Assembly (NCBI RefSeq): GCF_014905175.1
Contig: NC_057791.1
Span: 15,442,177 to 15,506,176, forward strand
Source of the DNA: Aphidius gifuensis
Taxonomy: Eukaryota; Arthropoda; Insecta; Hymenoptera; Braconidae
Direction: 5' to 3'
DNA length: 64,000 bases
Both the position numbers and the translations under genes were made by a program. Of this stretch, positions 52,201 through 63,794 are shown in pieces; within the stretch, counting starts at the first letter, position 1; every line of letters starts with the position of its first letter. The notes beneath the pieces are model-generated. The model was not told the DNA's origin. It saw only the letters and a list, made by a program, of their open reading frames with translations, and searched no databases.

Positions 52201-55200
52201 CTTTTTTTTTTATTCCAATCTCTTTCTTGATAATATTCTTTCTTTCGCAAGCTTAATCAACGCATTCATTCATTCCTTCGACAATTTATTCTGAATTATT
52301 TTCAATCCAATCACGTATTGATACAGCTTCCGTAGATTTTTTTTTGTATTTATTTTTCTTTATTCAAGTATTGAATTTCATGAGAATTTGTTGTTTTATT
52401 TTAATTGTAATCTAAATTTCATTTTAAAATGCCGACAAGTGACTGTTTTAATTATTCAACTTGTACAAGCAATCAAAAATATTTTTACAAAATATTGAAA
52501 TTTATCTGACAAAAAACAAATTAAATATGTGACAAAGGTCGTTTTTTATCCTCAAAAACATCATCTAGCTTTATAAAATGTTACATTCATATTGCTACAT
52601 ACCCTTCAATCAACAAAAAATTAAATAAATAACTTTTTTTTTCATCAAAAAAGTCTAAAGAAAAATCTGTCAAGACGAAAACCCACGTGTCATTATTCTT
52701 GTAATGATAAAAAATAAAAAAATTTCGGTCTTTTAAAAATAGAAAATAAATTTGTATACAGATGTGAATTTATTAAAAACTCAAATAAAAAACTTACAAG
52801 CTTTAAATTTAATAATAAAAAAAAAAATATATATATACTAGTTCTTTACTTAAAAAGATGGATAGGATGAGTCAGAGTGACATTGAAGAATTACCTTCCA
52901 AGCAATCGGTCTTTTTTTTTTCAAATTTTTTCATGTCAGTTTTTTAAATTTAATTTCAACTTCAATATAGACACAATTTTTTATTTTCCAAATAATTTAT
53001 CATAATAAAGAAAAAAAAAAATTATAGATTTTTCTTTATCTTCATGTTGTATTTTAAATTTTATTCACTGAATTTTTGTTGGTTTATTATTGAAAAAAGT
53101 AGCATTATTTTTTATTTATTTTATTTTCGCGTCGAGTTATCTAAGAAGCCAATGGCAATGTTCGTTCCGGACATGGGGTTTCCTTACACCGGCAATTATC
53201 CAAGTCAACGGAGCTTGGTTGCTACCAGCAACAACAAAGTCAAGAAAGAAACAGTTGAGTTTCTCACGTTTATGATCAGGGGGGCCCACCAAAGAGTCTT
53301 CACAAATTGACCTGGTAGTCAGACATTGACCGTTCCATACAGTGATTCTCGTATCACCTTGAATACAAAAACAATAACAACATTGATTTATCATCATCAT
53401 CATCATCATTGTTATAAATATATTTTTTTTTTAACTTAATTTAGATTGACGTGTAGTATAAGTAGTCTGTTGTCAATCGTTGTTGGACAACAACAGCAAG
53501 ACTTGAATCAAAGAAAGGACAATGATGTGGTTCCTTGGTAACGATCTTAATTAAAACTGATAAAATAGAAGGCATCACGATTGACAAGCCACCATTACCA
53601 CCCACGTTTTACTGTACAATTTAAAACCACCCCTATGCTAGGGGACATCACTGAATGACAATTTAGTTTACTTTTATTTAATAGTTTATTTTGCAATTCT
53701 CTTTAATTTTTTTTCATTTGAAATTTTCACAATATATATGTATTTTATTTTGTTCCTGTTTTCTTTTGCACTTGTTACGTGTACCTGATGTGAGCCTCGT
53801 TTTATTTACACTGTATACACATTGTGTATAGACGATTTCCATCGAGACGTTTAAAAACATCGTTGACTATTTATTGCCTCTAAACATCTCATCCAGCTGT
53901 CCTTCTTTTATTCTCAAATTTTTTTTTTTATTTTTTTTTATTTTCGTGTTACAAAGCCGCAAAGATACTCCTGTTTCTTTATTCTCTTATATTCTTGTTC
54001 TTCTTTACAATCGTTTTAGACATTTAATTAAAAAACATTTTTCAATAACGTCAACTCATTTTTGTTTCATAAATTTTACAACTTATTTTTTATTTATTTT
54101 TTTTTTTTTAATTAAAATTTTAAAAGAAAAAACATTTTATGTATATTATTTTTTTTATATTTTGTATTCTTTCTCTTCCCCGAAATCTCATTACTGAGTT
54201 AATTTTATTTTCGCATCGACAAATCATTAAGATCTATTACAGATATATTCGGAGTTTTAAAAAAAGGCAAATATACTAAAATAAAAGTCAAAAACTAATT
54301 TGGATATTCTCGTATAGATTATTATATATTTAATATACTCATCTATCTGTTTTTCTATTATTTTTTTTTTCCTTTTTTTTTACGACGGTGTTTGTGGTTT
54401 TTAATATTTAATTTATTACACCTTCAAATAATATCTCATATATATTTTTTAAATAATAAACATAGAGACTTTGTTTTTGGCTTTATATATTTGTCTTTAA
54501 AAAATCCAGTAACTTCGACAATTTATTTTTTCCATTGATCTCAAATTGATGAAATATTTTGATATGAATTTTTTAAAAAATTTCGTGTTACTCATTTTTT
54601 GATGATACTAAAAAAACAATAAATAATTACTCATGATTTTGAGCTTTTAAAAATTGTGTTTTTTAATTAACTACAACCTGGAAGAATAAGAAAATTAAAA
54701 TTTTTTATATTCATTGACTAATTAACAATAAATCATGTTACTTTTATGAACGTCAATCTGTGAGCAGCTATTTTTATGCTGACAATTTCTAATGTAGAGC
54801 AATGTATACTGTAGAGAGAAAAAAAAATAAAAAAAAAACAATCTCAATATAGCAGCATTATAATAAAAATAAATATAACCTGATAGAGATCAAACCCGGC
54901 AACTCGTTGCTGTATTGAAAATGTTAATTTTCAATAGATAACCAAGATCACAGATTCCATTGCGTTGTTACCCCTAATTTTTTCCATTTAAAAAACAAGA
55001 CTACCTTTTTATTTCCGTTACTAAATAAAATTATAAATAAAAAATTTCTCCGGAAAATAATATGATTGAAAGAAGAAAAAAAAGAAAGATCATTCATTGA
55101 AGAGGATAATATAATGATTGCTTGATGTTATTTTGATATGATGTGATTGATATGCTCAAAAGCTAAAACTGCTATTAAATATATTTAGCCTCTTCAATGG

Positions 55201-58200
55201 CTAACCAAAATTTTTGGATATTACATATTGGCTAATTAGCTTTTATATATCATGTTGATTTTGATTTTTGAGGTATAAATTTCTCAACTCACACACAAAA
55301 TTCATCATCAAGTTAATTATATCCCATATCGACAAAATGAATATTTCAACTATTTCATTACTGAGAAATAACATTGGCTTTGAATCTTTGTCAATTATAA
55401 TTGGCAAGAGAAAAATCGAATCAAGGACATTTTGTCTTATTAATGCCGAAAATTCTTGGAATTCACATTGCCGATTGGGTGATACTTGAATTTTACCGTC
55501 AAAGCCATTACTTAATTCTCCGGCACTTCTCTTTCGATGCAATCACAGTCACACAAATACAATCTCAATCCTTGCGAAAACCATGAACCAAAAAAAAAAA
55601 AAAATTGAAAAATCTAAAAAAAAAAACCTAAAAATAACGAAGGAGTATCTTCTACCCAAAGTCACGGAAATAAAAAAAAAATCTTCATCACCCACTTAAC
55701 CCCGAAATTTCGATTTCGACGGCTGGTATTTTAACGAGGCCGATATTCTCACTGGATTTATACTGCCCAATGTGTTTTTTTTTTCTTTTTTTATATACAT
55801 ATATAATTTTTTTATTTATTTATTTTCATTGAGACGCGGTGTTCGTGTGTTAGAAAAGCCGAAAGGCGTTTTGTTTTATTTATTTTATATATATTTTTTT
55901 GAAATGATGAGGGAAAAAGGTAGCATGAATCCAAAAGACACGAGAAGAGAGTGGGGAAAGGCGTATGTACAACGATTTTTGGCGACTAATCTGGCCCAAT
56001 TAAAAAAGCAACGATACCGTGCGACGTTTCGGTCAAAATTCAAACGATAAAAGAAGGGTTGAAAAGACAACCAGGAGGACACCAAACAAGAGAATCCAAC
56101 TTCGGTATTCACTAATGAGTCCGTTCCAATCCATTGGATAAAACAACGCCCATTTTTGTTTTTTAAAAAACATTTATTATCTTTTTTTTTTTATAAAAAA
56201 TATATAAATTTTATTATTATTTTTTTATTTTAGGCTCAATTAAACATGTATATTCCCTTTTTAATTCAAAAAATTATATTGATTTTTCTTTCTCAGTTTG
56301 ATTCAATGTCACATGTAAAATAATTTGACAAGTCATTATGAGAATCCAGTTTTTTCTTATAAAGTTGTTATTAATTATTGCTTGCTAATAAATATTAAAT
56401 TTATAACCAAAATTATATATTAATGGAGAGGCTATTAGGCTTTACATATTGAACTTGATTTTGCAAACTGATAATAATAATACCGATATAAAATATTTGC
56501 AGCTGTATATACTTATCGTTTCTTTTGCATCTTCTTGTTCCACAATTTGCATTATTTGTTAATCAAATTGCGAATCATTTAGTAAGCAACGATCATCCAT
56601 TATCATTCTTTGCTGCAGAGATAAGAATAAATTTTAATGGAAATCTCTGGGTTTTTGTGTGCATGTGCATGTGCATTCCAAGATTTATTTATATAAAATA
56701 AATATTGTTTAATCTAGTATACATACTTCCATTAATTTGATTTTATGAAATTGCAATTTTATTTTTGAAACACAAAATGGCTGAATGGCTGAATTCTATG
56801 AATTCTACTCCGCCAGAAATTTTTCAGTTTCAATTTATAAAAATCATATATAACGAAAATTAAAATTTTCAATACTCCGGTGGGTTATGTGCAATTATTA
56901 GTTAGTGTAATTTTTTTTTTTTCAAATAAAATGTTATATTTTTTAGTCACAACACTACGAAATTTTATCATAAACATATGTTTATCTGTGTGAGTGAGAT
57001 GAACTAAGCAGGGCTGCCAACACTGCGCGTCGAATTTCCACAAAACATGATTTTGTTGGGTTCCAATGTAAATCGGGAAAAAAACAGTCACATCAAATTT
57101 TTCTATTAGAATTTTAATAACTCCATGAGTTTTAAAGATATCGTTTTCAAAATAGCGGCGATTTAAAGATTAAAATAAAAGAAAACTTTTAATTAGTCGG
57201 TGCAAATCGATCACGCTTACAGATAAAACGTTATTTAATATTTAAAAAAAAAAAGAAAAAAAGGTTTTTAACATTTTTGGCACTGGCAACTTTAATAATT
57301 ATTTGAGAAAAAATCGAAAATATACAAATTAAAGAGATTGAAAATACGCTTCTTTTGGTTCTAACACGAAGTATCACTGACAATTACTTTAGAAATGAGA
57401 GCGTTTTTTAATTTTCGGTAGACAAATCCAATACGTAGGTGACGCGAAGCGTCCCACCTACGTAAAAGTATAGTGATTGTTTTGTTGGATTGGCAAAAAG
57501 TTTCGTAATATTTTAAAGGAAATTTCAGTGAAAAATTAAAACAATTTATTGGAAATATATAAAAGTCATTGGAGTAATTATTATGTTGAATTTTATACAG
57601 ACTGATGACATACTCTGTTTATTTTTTGCAATTGATGTTCAGGGCTATATTAATATCAAGCATTATTTCATAAATAGTTTGATAAATGTAGTTCAGTCTG
57701 GAAAACAACAGCAAAATTTCTAAGAAACAAAATTATTTATGATTAACTGCGTACACCAATTAATTCTAATAAATGTTATAAAATTAATAACATTTCAACA
57801 AACGATGATTAGATAATAAAAATCCATTTACGTCTACTCCAAATATTTTAGAATGCATTGTCAAATTTCTATAAAATTCCAATCAGCAGTTTCGAAGAAA
57901 CAAATGACTCAAAATTCGATGTCGAAATTCCGATTTTAACAAGCTTTTAAAGTTTTAAAAATAAAAAATTTAATTTTTTTACTATCACCCTCAAAGCTTT
58001 CGTTAAAAATTCAAGCTTTTGCAGTTTTAAAATAAATTTAACTTTTTTCACATCCATAGAAAGTGAATCTTCAAAGCTTTCAAAACGTTAATTTTTTTTC
58101 TTTCAAATTCAGATCTTTTTCCGTTTAAAATACAAACTGTAAATATAAAATAAATAAAAAATAAAAAATCAAATAAAAATCAATAGATCCTCTTGATCAG

Positions 58201-61200
58201 AATTAAAAAAGTTTAAAATAAAAAAAAAAAAATAAACAGTAAACTTGTTAGTGACTTAAAAATATTTGTTTAGACATGTATGTCCAAAACGTTATTTTAT
58301 CAAAGACATATTTATATATACATATTTATACACTTACAATATATGTTATATAAATATATATAAGAGGATATATATAACTGATGCTTTCAAAGCTGTAACT
58401 ACCTGTTGCCTCTCTAATTGGGTCGATTTATGTCTCCGAATTGATTTTGATACACAACTACACATACGTTTCTCTTTTGTACTTGAACGCGGCCACCTTG
58501 ACCCTTCTCTCTACATCCTTTATTCTCTGACCACTATACCACAATCATCATCTTCATCATCACCATCATCATCATCATCCTCTTTACTTTCTTTATTGCA
58601 ATTTTTTTTTATTTTTAATCCAGCAACGTTCACTCCTAAGTAAGAGCTCATGAATTGCGCGATTTGCGCGCACTCTCCCATCATACACACTTAAATCTGT
58701 ATAAAAAAATTAAAAAAAAAAAAAACCCATTTGTTGTTAAACAAACGTATAATAATTATAAACAATTTTTTTATAATTTTTTTTTTGTTTAATACTTTAT
58801 ATTATATGTCTTTTGAAATAAAAAAAAATATAATTATTTTTTTTTTTTTTTCACTTATGTATTTTTTAATGATCATTAAAGTTTTTTAAAAAAAAAATTT
58901 TAATGTATCTTTAAATTGTTTATGTGGATGAGTTTGTTTATATATATATGCATATCATTAAAGTGCGGTTAGCATATGGTATTCCATCCAGGATTTAATG
59001 TTGTTAATTTGGCAACATTCCATCGCATATAGAGATTAGAGTCTGTCGTTTGAATGCGATTGCACCTGCCGTCGGATATTTTTATTTAATCATTTTTATT
59101 TTTTTTATTTTTCTTTATGCCAACTTACTATATACGTATAAACAAAATTTATGTCTTATGTACTCATACTGATTGCAATGCAACGCTCGTTCAAGTTTGT
59201 TAAATTTTTATTCATTTTTTTTTTTTAACATGTTTTTATTTATTTCAGTTAAAAATAATTTTTTAAATTTATTATAAATATGTAATTTTTTAAATTACAA
59301 TAATTTATGAATTGTTAATTATAATGATAAAAACAGTGACTTGATGAAAAGTCATTTAACCATCAAATACAATGATAATAAAATCTTTCAAAATAAATTT
59401 ATATTTTTCATCAAATCATGGTAATATTGTTGCCTTTTATGCAATTTATTTTTCGTTTATTTCTTTGGATTATATTTAATAATTATTTATCATTGTTTAA
59501 ATGAAAAATATTAATGTAAATTAATTGTTTATTATGGAATTTATAACAAGTTTGATACACATAAATTAGTTGCAAATGAATAGTAACTCAAGTCGATTTA
59601 ATTCAAGGTGTTTTTAAACAACGACTCTAATGCTTATTGATCTTACAATGTATCAATTAATTTTCATCAAGGATATACCTTTCAGACAAATTTATTGATG
59701 TTATTTACATACATACATACTTACATGAAACTATAATTTTTTTAAATTTAAATTTTACATTTATGTGAATTTTTTTTCATCATCAAAACACTTTTGGAAT
59801 TCTTTTGTTGTTATATTGCAAAATTATTTATTTATTCGTAAAATTATTCATTTATCTGTTTAAATATTTATTGATTTATTTAATTTTATATTTTTCAATT
59901 AATAAATACATTAATTAATTAATTTATGAACTTTTTTCTGATCACCAAAAGTTTAAAATATCCTTTCTATTTTTCTGGTTTTGTTATTAAATTGATTGAT
60001 CTATTTATTTATTCATTAAACAATTAAATTATTCATTTATTTATTCGTTTAAATATTTATTAATTTATTAATTTTCATATTTATTAATTAATTTATAAAT
60101 GAATTTTTTTATTTATGAATTTTTTTTTGATCAAAAGTTCAAAACACTCTTTCGATTCTTCTGGATTTTTATCAATATAATTTATCTATTTATTTATTAA
60201 ACAATTTAATTATTTATTTATAAACTAATTTGTTTTTTTATTTGTTCAAATATTTATTCATTTATTCATTTTTATATTTATTAATTAGTCAATCTATTTA
60301 TTTATGAATTTTTTTTTGATCAAAAGTCCAAAATATCCTTTCAATATTCTTCTGGTTTTTTATTAAATTAATTAATTTATTCATTTGTTTATTCATTAAA
60401 CAATTGAAATATTTATTTATTAACTTACTTGTTTATTTACTTTAATATTTATTAATTTTTAAATTTATTAATTAGTTAATAAATCAATCCATTTATTTAT
60501 AAATTTTCTATAGATCATCAAAAGTCAAAACACTCTTTTAATTCTTCTGGATTTTTACGAATATAATTTATCTATTTATTTATTAATTTATTAAACAATT
60601 AAATTATTTATAAATAAATTTGTTTATTTATTTATTTCAGTGGTGGTAAATTTATAACTGTTGGAGATCGTATAAGATTGCCAGATGATGTCACAATGGG
60701 ATATATCATTGAGCATCAATTAAAAAAACAACTCACTGTTGTTGAGCAATTCCATTCACATTTAGAAGCAATGAAATTTTTGAATGAGGACACCTTTCAT
60801 GAACAGGTAATATTATATTTTTAATATTTTAATTTACTACTAATATATCTATTATTTTTTTCATTAACATATGATTAATTATACGAATATTTTTTGAATA
60901 AATAATATTAAATATAAACGTACAAAGTTCATGATGCAAGACCAAGACAAAATGTATGGTAGATAAGTTGTTTGAAGTCCCAAAGGGGTCTTTTCATATA
61001 TACATATAGTTACCCAAGTGGCGTGTCTCTCGCGCCAGGTGTCTCACCGCACTTTAACTTTACATTCCACGCATATAATCAACCTTTTTCTTCACTTTAT
61101 CCAATTCTCTAGATGTCTACTCAACTACTTGTTGTCTTTTTTTTTTTTTAAATTATTATTTTGTTTATTTACAAACACATATTACCATCATTATTATAAT

Positions 61201-62275
61201 TTTTTTTTTGCAATTTATTTAAAGTTTGTATTTCGAAATTTTTTTCGTATTTCGAATCAAATTATTTTTTAATTTCGATGATTAATTTTCAAGTTTGAAG
61301 ATGAATTTATTAACTATTTTGGTCATCTTGGATTTTAATTAACTCATCTTTTAGTGATAGCTATTTTTATTTAAATTTTTTTTTGCTTACAAAATTTATT
61401 TTCTATTTATAGTAAGATAATTATTTAAATTTATATACAAAGAGTGATAAATAAAACAAGAGTTTTTCATGTTTCAGGTATCGTTTAGCTACTCAAAGGG
61501 TCCAAGAGACGAATGGAACATTGTTAAAATTGACGGTTTTGATCCCAAGGACGATCCAAACAGGTAATAATATATCTTCCAATATTTCCAACCTTTTCGA
61601 ACTTTTATTCAACAATATTCTAGACTTGTGTTTTCTTAATTATCACATAAAAAATTTATGATTTTTTTTTTCTAATAATATATAATATTAATTTTATTTA
61701 CAATTTTTTTTTTCTTTGGCTTCAATGAGAGTTAATGTAACTTTAGTAATTTTAAAGCAAAAAAATAAGGTATACTATATGTATGTAGGGAAATAAAAAA
61801 TTAAAATGGAGATGTATCGTTTTTATTTTTATATGTTCAACAGGCGAATTTTTATTCTTTGACTTGTTCACGTTTTATCCTCGGTAGTGGCCTCAATTAC
61901 ATATATAATTGCAAAGTTGCTGGCTCTCTTTGAAGTTGGATATTAAATTGTCGGTTCGATTGTAAAACGTGATGTACAGAAAAATTATTTGAATGATATT
62001 TTAATTAAATTAATTATTACTTTTCAATTGTATTATTATATTTATTTTTAAATCTCACATGTATTATTTAAAATGAAAATTTATTTTTAGTCAATTTAGT
62101 TATTTCGTTTCGTTTTATTACAAATTTTTAATTTATTATCAGTATAAATAATTATAAGGTTTTTTTTTAATTTATATTTTGTTATTGAATTTTTATGAAT
62201 TTTATTTTTTGTTGCAGATTCAGATCAATACATTGCCGATTGTTTCCACACGAGACTGATTGCCAAAAGAGATGA
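22285..62275 (+). CDS. fng: Fringe, Notch O-fucose beta-1,3-N-acetylglucosaminyltransferase
   Basis: Nine coding exons join in phase: 22285-22602, 22682-22921, 27057-27105, 29353-29455, 40861-41020, 52023-52105, 60641-60806, 61478-61563 and 62218-62275 (TGA at 62273). Together they encode 420 residues. All introns are GT..AG; those at 29456-40860 and 41021-52022 exceed 10 kb. Residues 81-103 form a signal anchor (GLILLTAYATILLYQAVVV). The conserved transferase follows: VFISVKTTKHYHYSRL, TWFFTDRDDQYF, RALCCKMSVEFDRFLESGKK, WFCHFDDDNYVNV (DDD metal/donor site at about 243-245), FWFATGGAGFCISRALALKM, LPDDVTMGYIIEHQL and FHSHLE. The paired cysteines of the family are kept. Fringe acts in the Golgi and adds GlcNAc to O-fucose on Notch EGF repeats, biasing Notch toward Delta. 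Starts at M71 or M75 would give the short cytoplasmic tail usual in the family. Confidence 0.96.
23754..24376 (+). repeat. Interspersed 600-bp repeat R1, copy 1 (inverted pair with copy 2)
   Basis: This copy begins TTAACAATCAATTTATTTAA and ends ...GGATTTTATTCATAAA. It is the near-exact reverse complement of 25778-26400. The shared core, from GTTGAAAAGTTCATTGACTC to AAAAAAGGGGTTATTATTAA, is also found at 34949 (+) and 39640 (-). Confidence 0.85.
25693..26400 (-). repeat. Interspersed repeat R1, copy 2, inverted
   Basis: Reverse-complement copy. It extends beyond the pair with copy 1 to include the other end (CAAGTGGTACACCATTAAAC at about 25698), which is shared with the copy at 34949-35610. 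This suggests a full element of about 680 bases. No terminal inverted repeat or coding frame is evident. Confidence 0.82.
27106..29352 (+). other. Fringe intron 3
   Basis: This 2.2-kb intron is mostly AT-rich. It has a less AT-rich part at 28150-28340 and a compact GC-rich island at 28590-28675. No coding sequence is visible. Confidence 0.8.
28590..28675 (+). promoter_or_regulatory. GC-rich island with a nuclear-receptor-like motif
   Basis: In strongly AT-rich intronic DNA this short patch contains GTGCGCGCACGCGAACCCTC and then TGACCTTTGCA, which resembles an HNF4/Ftz-F1-type half-site or DR1 sequence. It is a candidate enhancer; function is inferred from composition and motif only. Confidence 0.25.
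31550..31710 (+). promoter_or_regulatory. GC-rich intronic island
   Basis: About 160 bases of mixed composition (for example TGACTTCCCCTGGGTACATG) stand out from the AT-rich surroundings. The short open frames crossing it on both strands are probably by-products of the composition. It could be a conserved regulatory element. Confidence 0.25.
32890..33498 (+). repeat. Interspersed 600-bp repeat R2, copy 1
   Basis: Nearly identical to 41635-42241 in direct orientation, from TTGACAACAAAAATATCCAC to AAAACGTTTCTCAGCTGAT. The almost identical 82-codon open frames in both copies follow from the DNA identity and are not evidence for a gene. Confidence 0.85.
33755..33885 (+). promoter_or_regulatory. 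GC-rich intronic island
   Basis: A compact patch (TGGTCTGGTGGTGCTCCAGG around 33793) preceded by ATTTGCAG. It could be read as a cryptic exon, but it does not fit the fringe protein and no partner exon is seen. It is a candidate regulatory element. Confidence 0.2.
34674..35610 (+). repeat. Repeat R1, copy 3, with extended left flank
   Basis: The R1 element occupies 34949-35610. The sequence to its left (34674-34948) is also shared, in inverted orientation, with 40170-40448. The arm of the large inverted repeat is therefore about 790 bases long (34674-35463). Confidence 0.85.
37455..37905 (+). repeat. Interspersed 450-bp repeat R3, copy 1
   Basis: Nearly identical to 43421-43868 in direct orientation, from TTAGCAATTTAAATATTTAT to GGCAAAAAAAAAAA. 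It includes the block GAAGCGTAAGTGCCATTATC. No coding frame is present. Confidence 0.85.
39637..40448 (-). repeat. Repeat R1, copy 4, with extended flank, inverted relative to copy 3
   Basis: Reverse complement of 34674-35463. A local insertion near 39975-40010 repeats ATAAAGC/GCTTTAT-type sequence. The pair encloses a loop of about 4.2 kb just upstream of the catalytic exon of fringe. Confidence 0.82.
40515..40700 (+). promoter_or_regulatory. GC-rich island with a Su(H)-type site, 160 bases before the catalytic exon
   Basis: This island contains TTCCCACG at 40683-40690, whose complement CGTGGGAA fits the Su(H) consensus YGTGRGAA, plus CACGTG near 40578. Its open frame of about 80 codons does not fit the fringe protein. 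It is a candidate Notch-responsive element within a Notch-pathway gene. The short motif could occur by chance. Confidence 0.28.
41635..42241 (+). repeat. Interspersed repeat R2, copy 2
   Basis: Direct-orientation copy of 32890-33498, with only scattered substitutions. Confidence 0.85.
43421..43868 (+). repeat. Interspersed repeat R3, copy 2
   Basis: Direct-orientation copy of 37455-37905, with scattered substitutions. Confidence 0.85.
44270..45060 (+). promoter_or_regulatory. Extended less AT-rich intronic region
   Basis: Patches such as GGCCGAGTCCTTCCCGATGG (about 44311) and CGTGTTGCCTCAATAAAGCG (about 44921) contrast with the rest of the intron. I find no coding frame, tRNA fold or known motif array. 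It could contain conserved enhancers or an old insertion. Confidence 0.2.
48211..48230 (+). repeat. CA microsatellite
   Basis: A short pure (CA)n run inside fringe intron 5. A similar run lies near 49930-49949. Confidence 0.8.
53130..53345 (+). promoter_or_regulatory. GC-rich intronic island with a Su(H)-type site
   Basis: About 200 bases of balanced composition (for example GTTCCGGACATGGGGTTTCC) contain TTCTCACG at 53261-53268, complement CGTGAGAA, a Su(H) consensus match. Both strands show open frames of 60-90 codons with no recognisable family. Taken as candidate regulatory DNA. Confidence 0.28.
53392..53409 (+). repeat. CAT trinucleotide microsatellite
   Basis: A short (CAT)n run that gives a poly-Met or poly-Ile open frame start on the antisense strand. 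Not a gene. Confidence 0.75.
55840..56115 (+). promoter_or_regulatory. Less AT-rich intronic patch
   Basis: Contains GAGACGCGGTGTTCGTGTGT and, further on, GATACCGTGCGACGTTTCGG. A basic 50-residue frame (ending RYRATFRSKFKR) crosses it but lacks splice context and family resemblance. Regulatory DNA or an old insertion are both possible. Confidence 0.2.
57432..57464. repeat. Short hairpin
   Basis: TACGTAGGTG pairs with CACCTACGTA, and ACGC pairs with GCGT around a GAA loop, leaving a two-base bulge. It is isolated and much GC-richer than its surroundings. It may be the end structure of a transposon or a structured RNA element. Confidence 0.6.
59740..60638 (+). repeat. Tandem repeat with a period of about 189 bases, directly upstream of fringe exon 7
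   Basis: Four to five diverged units are marked by GATCA(CCA)AAAGT at about 59940, 60129, 60318 and 60508, each followed by CTTCTGGATTTTT-type sequence and (ATTT)n tracts. An older first unit starts near 59770. The block runs up to the splice acceptor at 60640. Confidence 0.75.
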
Positions 62276-62960
62276 TCAAACTGAATTTTTAAATTTATGA
62301 CACAGCCCAAAGAAGACAATCTTTTTTTTTTTTTTTTATATAAAAATAAGTCTTGTATCAAAGTCATATATACTTGATTCATTTTTAATTTTTATCAATG
62401 GGATATTTTCATTTAAATCGTGATATTTGTAAATATTTATTAGCCTTAATTTCACCGAATATAATTAAGAATATTTATCATAAATTTATACTTATTTTAC
62501 AATTATTATTGCTATTTTTAAATTATTATTTTTAAATTAATGCGTGCCGGTCGCGATGACGTGAAATATTAACATCGTGCTCTGCAAACTAGTCTTAAAG
62601 CAGCTCTACAATGTGATATCCTAAACTTCAAATGAATGAATGATCAATAATTATTTTTCCTGTAAATTTTTTTTCTAACTTTCATTATTTATTATTATTA
62701 TTTTTTTTTCCAAAACTTTTGTATAAATGTTTTATTTAGTGTAAATAATTTTATAAATTATATAATAAAAAAGTAGCATTTTGAAAAGTAAAAATTTAAT
62801 AAATATTATTAAGTATTAAAAAAATATGTACAGAAATGTCGATGAAATATTATTTTATATTCAAGAGAATTATATATAGTTGATTGTATAGATGCATAAA
62901 AGCACTTTTATATCTTCCAAAAATAAAATAAAAATAATTTAAATTTAAAAATATTATTGT
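62276..62960 (+). other. Fringe 3' UTR (presumed)
   Basis: AT-rich sequence after the stop, with several potential poly(A) signals: AATAAA around 62764 and 62800, and overlapping AATAAA motifs at about 62920-62935. The last group is the most plausible end, but the site cannot be chosen from sequence alone. Confidence 0.4.
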
Positions 62961-63794
62961 GTCACGAGGATTGATGAATTGCATTCCTAGATAAATTGTC
63001 AGGTGAAATTTTATAGTTAAAAACTTCCATCTATCTTTTACGCACTGTTCAAAATTTTTTTTACCGCTGTATGATAATGTAAATTCCTTCCAATACCTAG
63101 CTGTTTAATACTCAATCGGCAAAATAATTCTGTATAAATTTAAAAAATTAAAAAAAGTGTTTTTTAAATTCTTTCGAAATTGATACATCGAGCTTTTAAG
63201 AAGAAAAGTGGAAAAGATAAATAAAAAATAAAATTTTAGTACCGTTTCTCTCTAACCAGTAGGTAAATTTATTTGTTCGGTTGTCGTAAGATGGAGCCAA
63301 AAACTCGCGTAGAATTGAATTGCGCATTATCATTATTTTTTTTTTTTGGAAACTGATTATACATATCGATTAATAAACTATTTAACCCCTTTAAATACTA
63401 AGAAAAAAAACTAATTTATCAAAAGATTTGTTAAATATTTTCATTGAAATCCCATCTTCTATGAAACCTTTTATATGTTTTTATACTTTTTCACAGAGAA
63501 AGTAAAACACCCAGTCCTTCATATATTTTTTTTTCATCTAAACAACTACGTCAACTAATTATTTCTTCTATTTTCTTTTTGAATTAAACATTTTTTTTTC
63601 CTCCAATTGATTTAAAATAAAAATAAAAAAAATAATAAAGACCAGATAAATCGTTAAATATTAAATTTTATCGGACAATAGATAAAAATTTATTGAATAA
63701 AATAACAAAAGAAAAAAATTATTATTAACGAAATTCTAAAAATAAAATATTGAATTTAAAAAAAAATGAAATTAGTGGTATATTTTTTGTTGAT
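62961..63794. other. Intergenic sequence downstream of fringe
   Basis: AT-rich, without a convincing coding frame. It may contain the 3' UTR of the possible minus-strand gene that ends at 63795. Confidence 0.4.

Larger units (their letters stand above)
52106..60640 (+). other. Fringe intron 6
   Basis: This 8.5-kb intron contains an island at 53130-53340, an unexplained open frame region at 55243-55542, a GC-richer patch at 55840-56110, a perfect-looking hairpin at 57432-57464, and a tandem repeat block just before the next exon. Confidence 0.8.

Noticed and set aside
58266..58643. 125-codon frame with a poly-Ser run
   Set aside because: The Ser run comes from a CAT/CATC microsatellite. It is intronic, with no coding character.
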